Below are positions 11,284-23,557 of a stretch of 64,000 nucleotides of DNA, piece by piece (within the stretch, counting starts at the first letter, position 1; every line of letters begins with the position of its first letter). The notes beneath the pieces are model-generated. The model made no database searches, had not been told where the DNA came from, and was given only the letters and a program-made list of their open reading frames with translations. The stretch comes from Leptobrachium leishanense. Taxonomy: Eukaryota; Chordata; Amphibia; Anura; Megophryidae. The stretch covers positions 271,913,662 to 271,977,661 of the forward strand of contig CM019064.1 of the NCBI GenBank assembly GCA_009667805.1. The letters are read 5' to 3'. The position numbers were made by a program, and so were the translations under genes.

Positions 11284-13523
11284 AAAGAGTTTTGACTCAT
11301 ACTGTATAGGAACATCCCATTTGTGGATGTAATGTAAAAGCAGATGTGAGGTATGTATTTAATGTAAAGTGCAGGTTTCACAGTACAGACATTGAGAGTT
11401 ATGGGTTTAATACAAAAATGCATATTTTACAGTACAGACATGGCAACTTGTAATAGAATGTATGGTGGTCCAAGGGTGTTGTGTGCAATTTGAGCTGTAT
11501 GTGTCTGTGGGTGCCTTGAGATGGATTTAGTTGAATATGGTATTAATATATTTGTTTTGTGAGATATATATGTGCAGCGCTCACCCCCGAAGGAGCCGCT
11601 GAATAAACCTCAGGATAGTCTCACCGCACTAGGAAATAACTATACACCAGCACTGTTGTGGATTTTTCTATATTATATTCTTTACTGATCCCAATAAAGC
11701 ATCATATAATACGCATATACGGTATTTGAGTAACAAGAATTTGTAACGCGGGAAAAACATGTGGCAGTAAAAGAAAACCGGTTAACTCCCTCAGTTCTGG
11801 AGTGTAAGTCCCGTGAATAATAGCTCAAAAATATATGTGTGTTTTTTAGGGTACACGGGTACTATGTTCAACTGGCCAGTGAATGAAAAGAGCAATCTTC
11901 GACTAGTCACCGTTGGGGGCCCTGTCGATTTAAACAATATTGCAGCGTGCGTTTCTGTTTTGGAACTGTGGCCTGGAGGCCTCTCACCCATCCGATGAAT
12001 GAAACTGTCCAGCACGCGATGCCTCGATCAAAAGATCTTCTCCGCTGTGTACTGGGACTCTGTGCCACTGAATCTGCTCCCTGCTTGCCCAAATCTCCGC
12101 AACTGGAACAACGATCCGCCGCCTGCACTCCCAATCGATCAGCGCGGTCTCCTAACTTGGGGTCCTGCCAGATCCAGCTTGTCCTCCAAACCTCTCAGCG
12201 CTGCGTAGGTAGGTCTCAACACGGTCACTGTTCCGATCTCCAGCACCAGTAAGACGGCGTCTGTACTCTGGCCTGGTTGCGATCCCTGACAGCTCCGACG
12301 TGCGTCCTCCACCTTTCCCTGCTCCGCTCACTCTGCCCATCCCTTGCACGAGGCTGCTGATCTCTTTCCTCTTCCTGTACCACCCCCTTGCTGTTCTCAC
12401 GCAAAGGATGATGGTAGATGTAGTTTGGTTTTGTCCAACATAGTCCACAATGTCTCTGTCTCCCTCTGGTGGCAGCAATAGTTCAATGCACCAGAATACA
12501 GTGTTTTTAAAGCAGCGCTACACTTGTTTGTATATACATATACTGTATATCTATATCTAAACTACAGGTTTAGGCCTGTATCTTACTTGTTCTTTGCCTA
12601 TGGATGGTGTAAGGATTTTATGAGGGTGCTGTGTGACTGTTCAACATTGCAGTTATGTTGGTAATGGGATTTATTTCTATCACTTATGCAAATTGTGTCA
12701 CAGAAAACAAATAGGTCACATCTGATTTCACTTTGCAAAACCACAAAGTATTCATCCAAAAACGTCTTCATTCAACTATTAGACTGTGCATGCCAAGTGT
12801 GTTACATGGAAAACATATATTTATTTTTATATTCTTTAATTCCAGGAAAAATATTTATATATTTACTTTTTTCATATACAAGACTGTAGTGACTTAAACT
12901 TGTAATTAGAGAATCCTGTCTGTCCATCATACATAGGAAACTATAAGAACCACAAGAGGAAATTCAAGCGGATTTCATACATACTGTATATACATTTTAA
13001 TGTTTCAAATTATAAATTTATGTATTTGATATTAAACATGATCTACTGCTTATGTATAAATGATTATAAAGCGACTCAGATGTTTGTAGTTATCTATTAG
13101 TGGGCCTGCGCCATAAGTTTCTTGGCGAAATTTACTTGAGTTAGATCTCAGATGTGTTTTGAATAAACATTTATTTTAAATGATACATACTAAGGATGAT
13201 AATAAGCAGCCAGAGTTTTGAAATATAAGCTGTGAAGAGAGAAATAACTAATTTGGGAGTCTGGTCCTGGAAAAAAAAACACAACAACAAACACTAAATT
13301 TATCTATTATATAATCCAATTTAAAAAAAAAACAACAACACCCAGACTTTTGCATGAAATAAAACACACTCAAATAAGAAATTATACCAACAATAGGTTC
13401 CAGAATCTCTAAAGGGCTAAAATGTCTCTGTGGCATTGAGTGCAGTACATTTCACATACTTCTGCTATTTTTGTATCTCTTATTTTTCATGATAATTTCA
13501 TTACATTGCTGAACAATTCAGAA
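11284..13523. other. No gene recognised; possible unclassified repeat at 11575-12510
   Basis: 11575-12510 is less AT-rich than its surroundings, begins and ends near AGCGCT motifs, and contains an AATAAAG signal at about 11691, so it may be an old LTR or LINE piece. I could not find matching ends. 12511-13523 is AT-rich with poly-A runs and no coding signal. Confidence 0.35.
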
Positions 13524-14093
13524 CATTCATTTGATCTGGCCACCTTGTATTGTAAGATAAAGACAGATAGTCAGCAGTACCGCAGCAACAATTAAGCTCC
13601 AAAGGCACACAATGCTTCAATGAGAATATCAGCCATATCAACACATGACTGATGTATACCAACTAGTGTTTGAACCAAACAAAGGCATTTTAAATCCAAC
13701 TGTCCCTAAGGTATAGATAAATTCTATCATATCCCTGCAGAGTTACACATCACGTGACATGGATAAAACAGACTCGACACGTGTTTCGCCGGTACTAGAC
13801 CGGCTTCATCGGGAGTCAAACAAATTGTAGATAATAATATGAGTTTGGTTTTATCCATGTCACGTGATGTGTAACTCTGCAGGGATATGATAGAATTTAT
13901 CTATACCTTAGGGACAGTTGGATTAAAAATGCCTTTGTTTGGTTCAAACACTAGTTGGTATACATCAGTCATGTGTTGATATGGCTGATATTCTCATTGA
14001 AGCATTGTGTGCCTTTGGAGCTTAATTGTTGCTGCGGTACTGCTGACTATCTGTCTTTATCTTACAATACAAGGTGGCCAGATCAAATGAATG
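13524..14093. repeat. Near-perfect 246-bp inverted repeat (foldback element)
   Basis: The left arm (13524-13769) and right arm (13848-14093) are both 246 bp. They are reverse complements with a single difference (TTTAAAATG against TTAAAAATG). The spacer is 78 bp (13770-13847) and carries the hammerhead-like motif. Such identity points to a young foldback or recent arm conversion. The terminal sequence does not match any transposon family I know, and target duplications are not obvious. Confidence 0.95.
13771..13817 (-). ncRNA. Hammerhead-ribozyme-like motif (type I-like, degenerate)
   Basis: On the minus strand the order is GACTC, CCGATGA, A, GCCGGT, a 5-nt loop, ACCGGC, GAAA, a loop-less palindromic ACACGTGT (sharing the last A of GAAA), C, GAGTC. 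This gives helix I (GACUC/GAGUC), helix II (6 bp), GAAA, a tiny helix III, and a GUC cleavage triplet, all in hammerhead order. The conserved box is CCGATGA where the consensus is CUGANGA, so position U4 is changed, and there is one extra A before helix II. Minimal type I hammerheads with very short helix III are known from Penelope-like elements. Activity of this copy is doubtful. Confidence 0.5.
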
Positions 14094-14260
14094 TTTTGAT
14101 TATTGTTCTAGATGTGAATTCTGGCATTATTCAACCTTGAACGCGTTAATTTGTAGTCCGCAGATTTATAATCTACAAATTGCTAATTTACACTCGTTGC
14201 GCTTCTTACTCATCTGTGATACTTACCTCTGTGTTGCCATTTGGCGTCCTGTCAACCATA

Positions 14261-15844
14261 TACCGTATTTTTCGCTCCATAAGACGCACCTGACCATAAG
14301 ACGCACCTAGTTTTTAGAGGAGGAAAACAGAAAAAAAAATATTCTGAATCAAATAGTGTAATAATGGATAATGCCCCAGCTCCTCTCATGGATATACTGC
14401 CCCAGCTCCTCTCATGGATATACTGCCCCAGCTGCTCTCATGGATATACTGCCCCAGCTCCTCTCATGGATATACTGCCCCAGCTGCTCTCATGGATATA
14501 CTGCCCCAGCTCCTCTCATGGATATACTGTCCCAGCTGCTCTCATGGATATACTGCCCCAGCTCCTCTCATGGATATACTGCCCGAGCTCCTCTCATGGA
14601 TATACTGCCCCAGCTCCTCTCATGGATTTTACCCCTGCTCCTCTCATGGATATACCCCCAGCTCATGGCTATGCCCCAGCTCATGGATATGCCCCAGCTC
14701 ATGGATAATGCCCCAGCACATGGATATGCCCCAGCTCACACATGGATATGCCCCAGCTCATGGATATGCCCCAGCTCATGGATAATGCCCCAGTACATGG
14801 ATATGCCCCAGCTCATACATGGATATGCCCCAGCTCATGGATATGCCCCAGCTCACACATGGATTGCCCCAGCTCATGGATATGTCCCAGCTCATGGATA
14901 TGCCCCAGCTCATGGATAATGCCCCAGCTCACACATGGATATGCCCCAGCTCATGGATATGCCCCAGCTCATGGATAATGCCCCAGCTCACACATGGATA
15001 TGCCCCAGCTCATGGATTGCCCCAGCTCATGGATATGCCCCAGCTCATGGATATGCCCCAGCTCATGGATAATGCCCCAGCTCACACATGGATATGCCCC
15101 AGCTCATGGATTGCCCCAGCTCATGGATTTGCCCCAGCTCATGGATATGCCCCAGCTCATGGATAATGCCCCAGCTCACACATGGATATGCCGCAGCTCA
15201 TGGATATGCCCCAGCTCATGGATATGCCCCAGCTCATGGATATGCCCCAACTCACACATGGATATGTCCCAACTCACACATGGATATGCCCCAGCCCATG
15301 GATATGCCCCAGCTCATGGATTGCCCCAGCTCATGGATATGCCCCAGCTCATGGATATGCCCCAGCTCATGGATATGCCCCAGCAGCACATGGATATGCC
15401 CCAGCTTACGGATATGCCCCAGCTCATGGATATGCCCCAGCAGCTCATGGATATGCCCCAGCTTATGGATATGCCCCAGCTCATGGATATGCCCCAGCAG
15501 CACATGGATATGCCCCAGTTTATGGATATGCCCCAGCAGCTCATGGATAATGTCCCAAGCTCACCTCCTGCCGCCGCCACATCGTGTTCGGCTCCCTCTG
15601 AGCGTGCGTCCGGTGGCATAGAGCTTGGGCACTTGCCTGGGGGAGCCACGTGACCAGCCGCGATCTCGCGAGAACTCGGCTGGAGACGTGGTTCCCCCAG
15701 GCGAGCGCCGAAGCTCCATAGCTTCGGACGCTCGCAGGGAGCGAACACTGCACCTGCGCAGTATTCGCTCCATAAAACGCACCCACTTTTCCCCCCACTT
15801 TTTGGGGGGAGAAAAGTGCATCTTATGGAGCGAAAAATACGGTA
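14261..15844. mobile_element. MITE with CGTATTTTTCGCTCCATAAG ends, TA-flanked
   Basis: Terminal inverted repeats TACCGTATTTTTCGCTCC and GGAGCGAAAAATACGGTA are perfect, followed inward by ATAAGACGCACC and a matching GTGCATCTTAT. TA flanks both ends. Elements with this terminus are common in vertebrates. Instead of a transposase, the interior holds a 1.2-kb minisatellite and, at 15640-15704, a GC-rich hairpin with arms around GCCTGGGGGA and TCCCCCAGGC. Confidence 0.85.
14364..15553. repeat. Minisatellite of about 18-26 bp units inside the MITE
   Basis: The left part consists of 26-bp units (ATGGATATACTGCCCCAGCT plus CCTCTC). The right part consists mainly of 18-bp units (ATGGATATGCCCCAGCTC), with 17-, 19- and 21-bp variants such as ATGGATTGCCCCAGCTC. 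The core unit lacks stops in all three forward frames (reading MDMPQL, WICPSS or GYAPAH), so long forward reading frames arise by composition. Unit length changes at about 14640 mark a switch in repeat form. Confidence 0.95.
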
Positions 15845-16548
15845 TATTTAGCCTTTAGCTGCAGGTTCACATCGCTTCCGTGTTTATGTGTTTTTTATAT
15901 TAGTCGGTTAATGTATGTGTGGATGTATTGCAACTAATAAAAGTTACATTTTATTCAGCACTCCTATTAGCTTTTGAGAGTTTATCTCTAGTTTTTTTGT
16001 TCTATTGTATACCAGGTTTAGTCCTACTTAGGGGTGCCCAGCCCAGAGTTAATTGTTGCTTTGGGGTGGGGTGATTGTTGTCTCTACCGTTTCGGTGGGA
16101 TTTCCCTTTTTTTACTTTTCAGTCAATAGTAGGAAATACACATGGTGGGCGGTCTGTACCTGCTGACCTGTAGGAATGAAGAAATAGGCCACCAGAGAGT
16201 CAGAAAAACTCAACTTTTCATTTTGTGGAATGTTGTGAATATTTTCTACAAAGCTTGTATAATTGTATTATATAGCTTTCTTTTAATGATCTCCTCTCTG
16301 AGCGAGTCATTCATGTGAACAGCTGTCCTTTTCTATCCATGACATATTTAGGAAATTAATTTGCATGGTCATCAGGCTCAAACATTATACTGTGTGTACA
16401 ATGAGTTCCAACAGCTTTTGTTTCCAAAAACATCCACCACAGATCAAGTTCGATGACAATAAATGGAACTGTAGTTCAAAAATATCTAAAGGGCCTAGGG
16501 TAGTTGTTTCTGATCTAATATAACAGCCCACACCTTTAAAATATTGGG
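15845..16548. other. No gene recognised
   Basis: AT-rich sequence with no recognisable exon, transposon end or tandem repeat. Confidence 0.5.
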
Positions 16549-17368
16549 GGGCTATATTCCAACCCCGGTGTAAACTTAACCATGGCTGTTGTAAATTTTC
16601 TAGAGCCCTATAGTGACCAGGCTGTTTTACCATTGTGTCGAAAGTACCCATTGCTGTTTTTACATTTCTGCGTTGTTTGTGTTTATGGAACCCTCACATA
16701 TTATATACCATTTTTCTCGCCATTAAATGGAATTTCTAAAGATCGCATTATTTTGATCATATCCTATATCGTATACACTTTTTTGAACTTTGACCCCCAA
16801 AATCTTTGACCCGGGCTAAATAGTTTCAAAATTCTTGTCCTGAGATTAGAAATACCCAATTTTTACATGATTTGGCTTTTTAAACCCATTCACTGCTGAG
16901 CCATTTCACCTCTGTGTGCTGAGCTAATTTTGACCGATAAGTGCTCATCATGTTTAAACGCAATTTGAAGTCCTATTTAATTATACCCCCCAGCCAAAAA
17001 AAATCAAAATGTTTTTTAAATTATTTTATTCTTTACTTTTCACCAAACTTGGTTCTGTTTGGTATCATTGGAAAGGTTATGCTCTGGCCTTTCCAATGAT
17101 ACCAAACAATGATGCCAAACATGACCTTCATGACCCTCACACGGAGGTGTAAATAAAATTAACAGCTCCTATAAAAGTATAGGAGACATTAATTAGCATA
17201 GCCTCGCGTAGGGAATTGGAACATTTGAGGCACGTGTTGAGTTTGTGGCAAAGAGATGGATTGCAATTCCACTCAATAACTATGGAATAGAGCCCAATGT
17301 CCATGGAGCTGCTACGTTTACAGTTGTAATAGCTCTGTTTAAGCTTACACCAAGTTGGAATACAGCCC
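16549..17368. mobile_element. Long MITE related to the 7567-7696 palindrome
   Basis: Ends GGGCTATATTCCAAC and GTTGGAATACAGCCC are inverted, followed inward by GGTGTAAACTTAACCATGGC and a matching GTTTAAGCTTACACC. These inner blocks correspond to the arms of the 130-bp MITE at 7567. The 700-bp interior includes CCTTTCCAATGATACCAAAC (about 17090), a block that recurs near 42060, so another repeat is probably inserted. Confidence 0.7.
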
Positions 17369-18429
17369 TGAATTTATTTTATGTATAATTTTCTGACATG
17401 AACAAAGCAAATGTCTCTTCCACCTCCCAAGCCCGAGAGAGTGCCACAACATAATCTAAATAGTTTCCATCGCAATAAATTCTTTAAGAAAGGTAATTCA
17501 ATAAAGGTTTGGCCATCTAGTATTTTGTACAATGATTTTGTAAAATGGTATTACTCTGAGGTTCATTTGCTTGACAAGCACTTATTTTAGGGTAGCATTA
17601 AATGTCAGCTCTGTGCATATTTACTAAATATTTATATATATTCTTTACATTTTGCCCCTGCCTACTAAATTTGATCTGTGGCAATGCAAGCATCACATAG
17701 GAGATGTATAATAATAATTATGAACACATTGCAGGATGCGGCTGCTCAGAGCGTAACTAACTTATGGAATTCATGTGGAAAACATAAATTTAAAACACAA
17801 GTGGCCATATAAAGTTGAGCATAAATAACATCCGTGAGAATTTGACACCTAGTGCCCCATAGGTTGAGATGAAACACAAATATTGCACAACAGTCTGTGC
17901 TGTTAATAGAATTCAGAATTTTATTTTATTCAAAGTCATTCTATTAGGCAGGTTTTTTTTCTTCTTTATAGATTACATATGTAAAATATATGTAGGGGAA
18001 CCAAATCTACTGCAGAGTATTACTTTGCATCAGGTGGAACACTTGTCCAACTAAAGAGAAAAGGACGTGTCCCAATTCGGTAGGAGCCAAGTGAAACACT
18101 TATAATGTAACGTTTGTTTCTGATAATATTACAATTTAGATGGAGAGAAATAGAGAAAACATACTGACATAAATACATGCAGCGACATATATATATATGG
18201 CTTTGTGTGGGAATTCTGATGGATGAGAGGTGCAAGTAAATACGTATCCACACAAATCAGTATCAGAAGAAAATGTATATATATTAATAATTCAACTGTT
18301 ACTGTACATAGTGTAACTCCACAGGTTTCAACACCATAAACATGAGTGCACGATATCAATTTAACCAGATGTTATAATATATATATCATTGTGTATTGTG
18401 AAACTCGAGGGCTAATTGACCTGGAATTA
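17369..18429. other. No gene recognised
   Basis: AT-rich sequence with a short (AT)n tract near 18188. No exon or transposon structure seen. Confidence 0.5.
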
Positions 18430-19818
18430 GACAATCCAAGATGCCTAACTGCTAAAAAACACGGCCACTATTCTATTCTCATCCTGCTTGACCTCTCGGC
18501 TGCTTTTGACACTGTTGACCACCCCCTCCTTCTGCAGACCCTCAGCTCTCTTGGTCTCTGTGACACTGCACTTGCTTGGGTTGACTCCTATTTATCCAAC
18601 AGGTCCTTCTCTGTGTCCTTTGCTGATAACTCCTCCTCTTCATTGCCTCTATCTGTTGGTGTACCTCAAGGCTCTGTCCTTGGTCCTCTGCTCTTTTCCA
18701 TCTACACCTCCTCCCTGGGCAAAATCATCAACAGCTTTGGCTTTAATTACCACCTCTACGCTGATGACACTCAGATCTACCTCTCTACCCCTGATCTCTC
18801 TCCCCCTGTCCTTTCAAAAGTCAGTGACTGTTTATCTGGCATCTCCTCCTGGATGGCCTCGCACCACCTAAAGATCAACATGTCCAAGACTGAACTCCTA
18901 CTTATTCCTCCCTCCAATGCCTCCCCACCTCCTGACTTCTTTATCACGGTGGAGGGTATCACCATCTCCCCATCAAACCAAGTTCGCTGTCTTGGAGTTA
19001 CACTTGACTCTGCTCTTTCCTTCATCCCCCACATCAAGTCGCTTTCCTCCTCCTGCCGCTACCAATTGCGTAATATTTTCAGAATTCGGCCATTTCTTAC
19101 TGCTGTCACCACAAAACAACTCATACACGCCCTGGTAATCTCCCGACTCGACTATTGCAATAATCTCTTATCTGGCCTCCCTCTGTCCCGCCTCTCCCCC
19201 TACAATCCATCCTGAACGCCTCCGCCAGGCTAATTCACTTCACCCGCCGCTCTGTCTCTGCCGCTCCCCTCTGCGAGTCCCTTCACTGGCTCCCCATCCA
19301 CTGCAGAATTAAGTTCAAAATCCTTATCCTTACCTACAAAACCCTCACTAACTCAGCTCCCCACTACCTGTCCTCACTAATCACCAAATACACCCCAGCC
19401 CGCTCCCTAAGGTCAAACAGCGACCTGCGCCTAGCTTCTCCCCGCATCACCTCTTCCCATGATAGACTGCAGGATTTCTCACGCGCAGCCCCCATTCTCT
19501 GGAACGCTATCCCTCGTACTGTCAGACTTTCCCCTAACTTCTCTTCCTTCAAACGCTCCCTTAAAACATTCCTATTTAGGGAAGCCTACCACCCAACTCA
19601 CTGACGCAACCATCAATCGCTCTCACCTTGCAGTCCTCTCCTCCTGTTTCCAACCCCAACCCCTCTAGATTGTGAGTTCCTACGGGTATAGGGCCTCATC
19701 CCCTCTTGTACTGTTTGTCAAATGTTGTTCAATGTATTGTAACCCGTCTATACTGTGCCTATTGTACAGCGCTGCGGAATATGCTGGCGCTTTATAAATA
19801 AAGAATAATAATAATAAT
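18430..19818 (+). pseudogene. L2-clade LINE, 5'-truncated, reverse transcriptase and 3' tail
   Basis: The frame opens inside the polymerase at [19 protein letters not shown] and continues with [17 protein letters not shown], the catalytic [38 protein letters not shown] and [13 protein letters not shown] one-base loss near 19202 shifts the frame. The conserved L2 C-terminus then continues (LHWLPIHCRIKFKILILTYK, LQDFSRAAPILWNAIP) to a stop at 19602-19604. The 3' end has the motif GCGCTGCGGAATATGCTGGC, then GCTTTATAAATAAAG and an (AAT)n tail at about 19805-19818, typical of frog L2 elements. The YADD box is intact, but the 5' truncation and frameshift make the copy inactive. Confidence 0.93.
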
Positions 19819-19948
19819 GCCTTGCACTTTACTATAGAATTACTGGTATCTGCCCGAAAGCTCTATATTGTTCTTCAAAGAATTGCTCCCCAAGATGTTG
19901 TAGAGAAATGGTTATCAACCCAGTCCTCAAGTACCCCTAACAGGCCAG

Positions 19949-21100
19949 TGTCAGGTGCTCGGTGTGTGGATGCGAGCGGGAGCGAGTCTAGTGCGTGGTG
20001 ATGGATGAGACCAGGCAAATTCCAGGTAAACTGAAGTTTTTATTAGAAACACAAGGGTAACAAAATACACAAAGCAGGATAACGAGACTGAACACGGCCA
20101 ATGAGGAAAGACTCAACAGACGCAGAGAAAAGTTAACCAAAGAACGGACTAGAAAGGGTTAACTGAGAGCCCAGGGTAGACAGGGTTAAACTAGAGCACA
20201 GGCTAGACAGGGTTAAACTAGAGCACAGACTAGACAGGGTTAAACTAGAGCACAGACTAGAAAAGGTTAAACTAAAGTAGCAAAAATAGAAGGAGCCAAG
20301 CAGAATACCGAATACTAAACTGGGGCAAAAGGGTAGAACTAAAGTAAGAGGAAATTACAAAGAGGATAACTAGCAAGGAGACTAAAGGAGGAACTAGGAA
20401 AACTGAAGACAAACTAGCAAGGCATAAGATATTATACAAAATACAGGGTACCGACAGACAGGGCTAAGAAAAACAGGGAGGCTGAAATACAGAAACAAAG
20501 GTTTTTTTAGAGATTTGCATAAACGTGTTCGAGCATAAGGTTCGTGGCAGGTGGCTGGCATAGATGGTCAAAGTCCAGGCAAAAGGTTCAGTAACTGTAA
20601 ATCCAAATAGATACAAAATGGGGAAGTCCAGAGAAGGGTCAAAGTCCAAAGCCAGGGGTCGGTACACGGGTATTCACTGACAGGAAAACGGTCCACACAC
20701 CAGGAGCTTACTCTGTGATTCAAAGAGCAGAATGAAACACAAACAATGAAACACAATCCAGAAGCATTGGTTCTTGGGAGCAGCTCCTATTTATGGAGGC
20801 TACTCAGGTGGAGATGAGCCACACCTGGTGCTCCTAGGAATCCTGGGAAAGTTCAGAGTGGAGCCCAGGAACCTGGATGCAGCAACAAATGAGAAACAAA
20901 AATGGTTTTGCTGGAGCTAGGCCAGTGAATCCTGGGAGATGCTGGCCCTCCAGCAGGCATAAGGAGAGAGGGTCTCACAGCCAGGTTATAAGAAAAAAGG
21001 TTGTCATTTGCAGTCACCCCCATAGCTCCATGTGAAACAAAACAGAGGTTTTGGTTTACTTGAATGGCCATTAAAGTGTAAGCCCACCCACCACATCACA
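19949..21100 (-). mobile_element. Possible solo LTR inside the hAT element
   Basis: On the minus strand the block starts TGTGATGTGG and ends CCTGACA, giving TG...CA ends. It has a TATA-like CATAAATAG near 20795 and a polyadenylation signal CTAATAAAAA near 20040, about 90 bp before the end. The flanking 5-mers (GCCAG, GCACC) do not match convincingly, so the exact borders are uncertain. Confidence 0.45.
20158..20278. repeat. Tandem repeat of about 28 bp
   Basis: Three to four imperfect units containing ACAGGGTTAAACTAGAGCAC and variants of GACTAG occur inside the LTR-like block. Confidence 0.85.
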
Positions 21101-21347
21101 GCACCTCTGGTAGGGTGGGTCCTAACCTAATGAAACCAAAAGCTGCTTTCTAATCAACTACATGTCCTCATGCTGCTTCTCCGCTAAGAGACGGGCCAGG
21201 CCAGGTTGTAAGAATTACAACCTGCAGACTGAAATCCTTTAATCACTGAGCAGAAAATCATATCTCCTGTGCTGTGCTTCAGAAATCTGGCAAACATGGC
21301 CTGTTAGGGGTACTTGAGGACCAGGGTTGAGAACCACTGTTGAAGAG

Positions 21348-23329
21348 TATAAGTGCTTACAAATAGCTGCCTAAATTAACACGCGGGGATAGCAGAAAGT
21401 TTATAAAGCAGGTAACGGGCCTTCAGGGATTCACAGTGATAGGAAAGCTAAGAAGACAAGAAATGGATCCTAGTGGAGGAAAACAAAACAAAACAAACAC
21501 TCTAACAACCACCGTTGTAATAAAGTAAATTAACATAAATAATTCTACCAGCCTCAGAAGGGTTAATGTAAAGCCATAGATTTCTCTCTGTAACTAAGAT
21601 GCCTTTGACAGGCTTAGATGAGCATAAAGTAGTCCATTCTAATACTGCGCTCCACGTGTATCACCCTGACAGGCTTTGTCAGGAGCTTGAGTTTGTACTG
21701 GGCCCATTCATGTTAGGTTATCCTCCTTATAGGCAAGGAGCTTACTCAGTTTTACAAAGAACTGTCCGTCTGCAGGAAAATTCTCTCCATATGTAGGTAG
21801 AGTATTACTTTGCTAGGATTCGTTATCAACGGGGGGGCCATACATATCAGCATGCATATCACATGTTATTTTGTCAGTGCAGGAATCTCATTTTTTTATA
21901 TGAAAAAATTATTTTCACATTTTTGGGTTATAAAATACAGCTGACCACGGAGAAAGAAAGGAACATGAAAATCCAAATTCATATGTTTTATATTGGCAAT
22001 TGAAATTCTTGCCTTTGTGTTTTTTTGAGGGGTGACAGCCAGGATAATTTTACATTCTGTTGAGTGGAAAATTAAAATTCAGTGTATACTTCCATGTGAT
22101 TACACTTGAAGTTGCATTCTTGGTTTATGTCATTATAATGCAGTGTGGTATATCTTCAAGAAGGTTTTGTGAAGTCAGTAATTTTTATTACATTGCGTTA
22201 TATTAGCATACTGGCATATAAAGAATATTTATGGCAGGTTATATGCATACAATGACAGTGTAGCGATTATAAGTCTTAATCTGGCTCTGAAGCGGTCATA
22301 GAAAATGAATCTAACCATAGCATCACCGATAAAATAGTACAATACACTTGTAGATGCATATCTATGCTGAGGTAAGGTGTGTGTGTGTGTGTGTGTGGAT
22401 TAGGTGCTCCGAATACTGCTATCACTCTTAGCTTGCTTTATTGTACTGTACTGTTTTATTGTACTGTACTGTTTTACTATACAGTAAAATTACCTCTGTA
22501 ATATAAATTTAAAACGTGCAAGTCCCTACATTAACGTTTACACTTTTAAAGTTATAACTTGCATGTCTGTAAATTGATTTTTTACTGTTACAGCAATAAT
22601 GCACAAGTCCATACATTAACATTTTACATATTATTAATGTGCGAGTCCCTTCTTAAACATTCCACTGTTATATTCACAACCTGTAGGTCCGTACTGTAAT
22701 ATTTCCACTGTTACTGTAAATCCTGGACATACACATTTCACTGTAAGACTTGCATTAACAGGATTTAAAACAAGACTTGCATTTATGGGAATTACAATAA
22801 ATCACCCACATGGGCAAATCAATTTTACTAAATATATACACCCCTATTCCAACCTTGCTGGTAGCAGGGTGTTGCTAAGGGAAAATATCAGCATGAGCCG
22901 AGACCAGTGCGTTATGTTTTTTATAGAGTTGTTATTAATGGCTCTTATACAAACTATGCAAAGTATAATAGCCTGTAATATATATACAGTATGGAGCTGC
23001 TATTGCTGAGCTGCATGAAAGGCTGGAATAGCAGCTCGAGACGTAAAGGTAAAGAGATACTCTACTGAAAACAGCCTCTGCACAATTGTTTCTTCTTTTT
23101 TTTCCATCGACGCACATTGCCCCTCAACGGGTCAGGGACTCCTGAACACAGAAGTCACTGAAGCTTTTCTGCGCAATTTGCTCTCCTACGCAACTTATGT
23201 AGCAAAGGAACCACAAATTGCACCCTGCTAAAGGACTTGTGTACGCTACATAAGCAAGTTCAGTAACACCTGTGAAGAACGATGAATCAGAACTGCATAT
23301 ATGCACATATCCCATCCATCAGTTGTCTC
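21348..23329. other. No gene recognised
   Basis: AT-rich sequence with a short (GT)n tract near 22378 and repeated CTGTACTGTTTTA blocks near 22445-22475. No exon or transposase found. Confidence 0.5.
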
Positions 23330-23557
23330 TCTGAGACCACTCGCTACAGTGTCACTAGTGACCACTCTGGTTACCAGCAGCCAGGAAATTCAAAATCCTC
23401 AGCTGCTGGCGATGCTGGGTGGAGTGGAGGAAACTTTCCACTTGACCCAGCGATTCTGCCAGATCAGTGCATGAGGGCCGACTAGAAGGGTGCACTCCTC
23501 ACAACCAGACCACATTAAAAGAAAGTGGTCAGGATGAGTTGAGTGTTCCTTTAATGG
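23330..23557 (-). mobile_element. MITE fragment, TTAAAGGAACACTC family
   Basis: The right end (complement TTAAAGGAACACTCAACTC) and the inner block AGCTGAGGATTTTGAATTTC match the element at 30262-30533 in reverse orientation. The left terminus is not clear. Confidence 0.6.

Larger units (their letters stand above)
19906..21339. mobile_element. hAT-type non-autonomous element with internal LTR-like insertion
   Basis: The right end reads GGTTGAGAACCACTG and the left end AAATGGTTATCAACC, the CAGTGGTTCTCAACC type of hAT terminus. Both ends continue with CCTCAAGTACCCCTAACAGG. An 8-bp flank matches at 7 of 8 positions (TTGTAGAG at 19898-19905, TTGAAGAG at 21340-21347). The similarity of the two ends stops at about 19945, where an LTR-like block begins. 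Confidence 0.8.

Noticed and set aside
14364..15653. Long forward frames in the minisatellite as a repetitive protein gene
   Set aside because: All three frames are open because the 18-bp unit lacks stops; unit length variants shift frames freely; no splice or start context.
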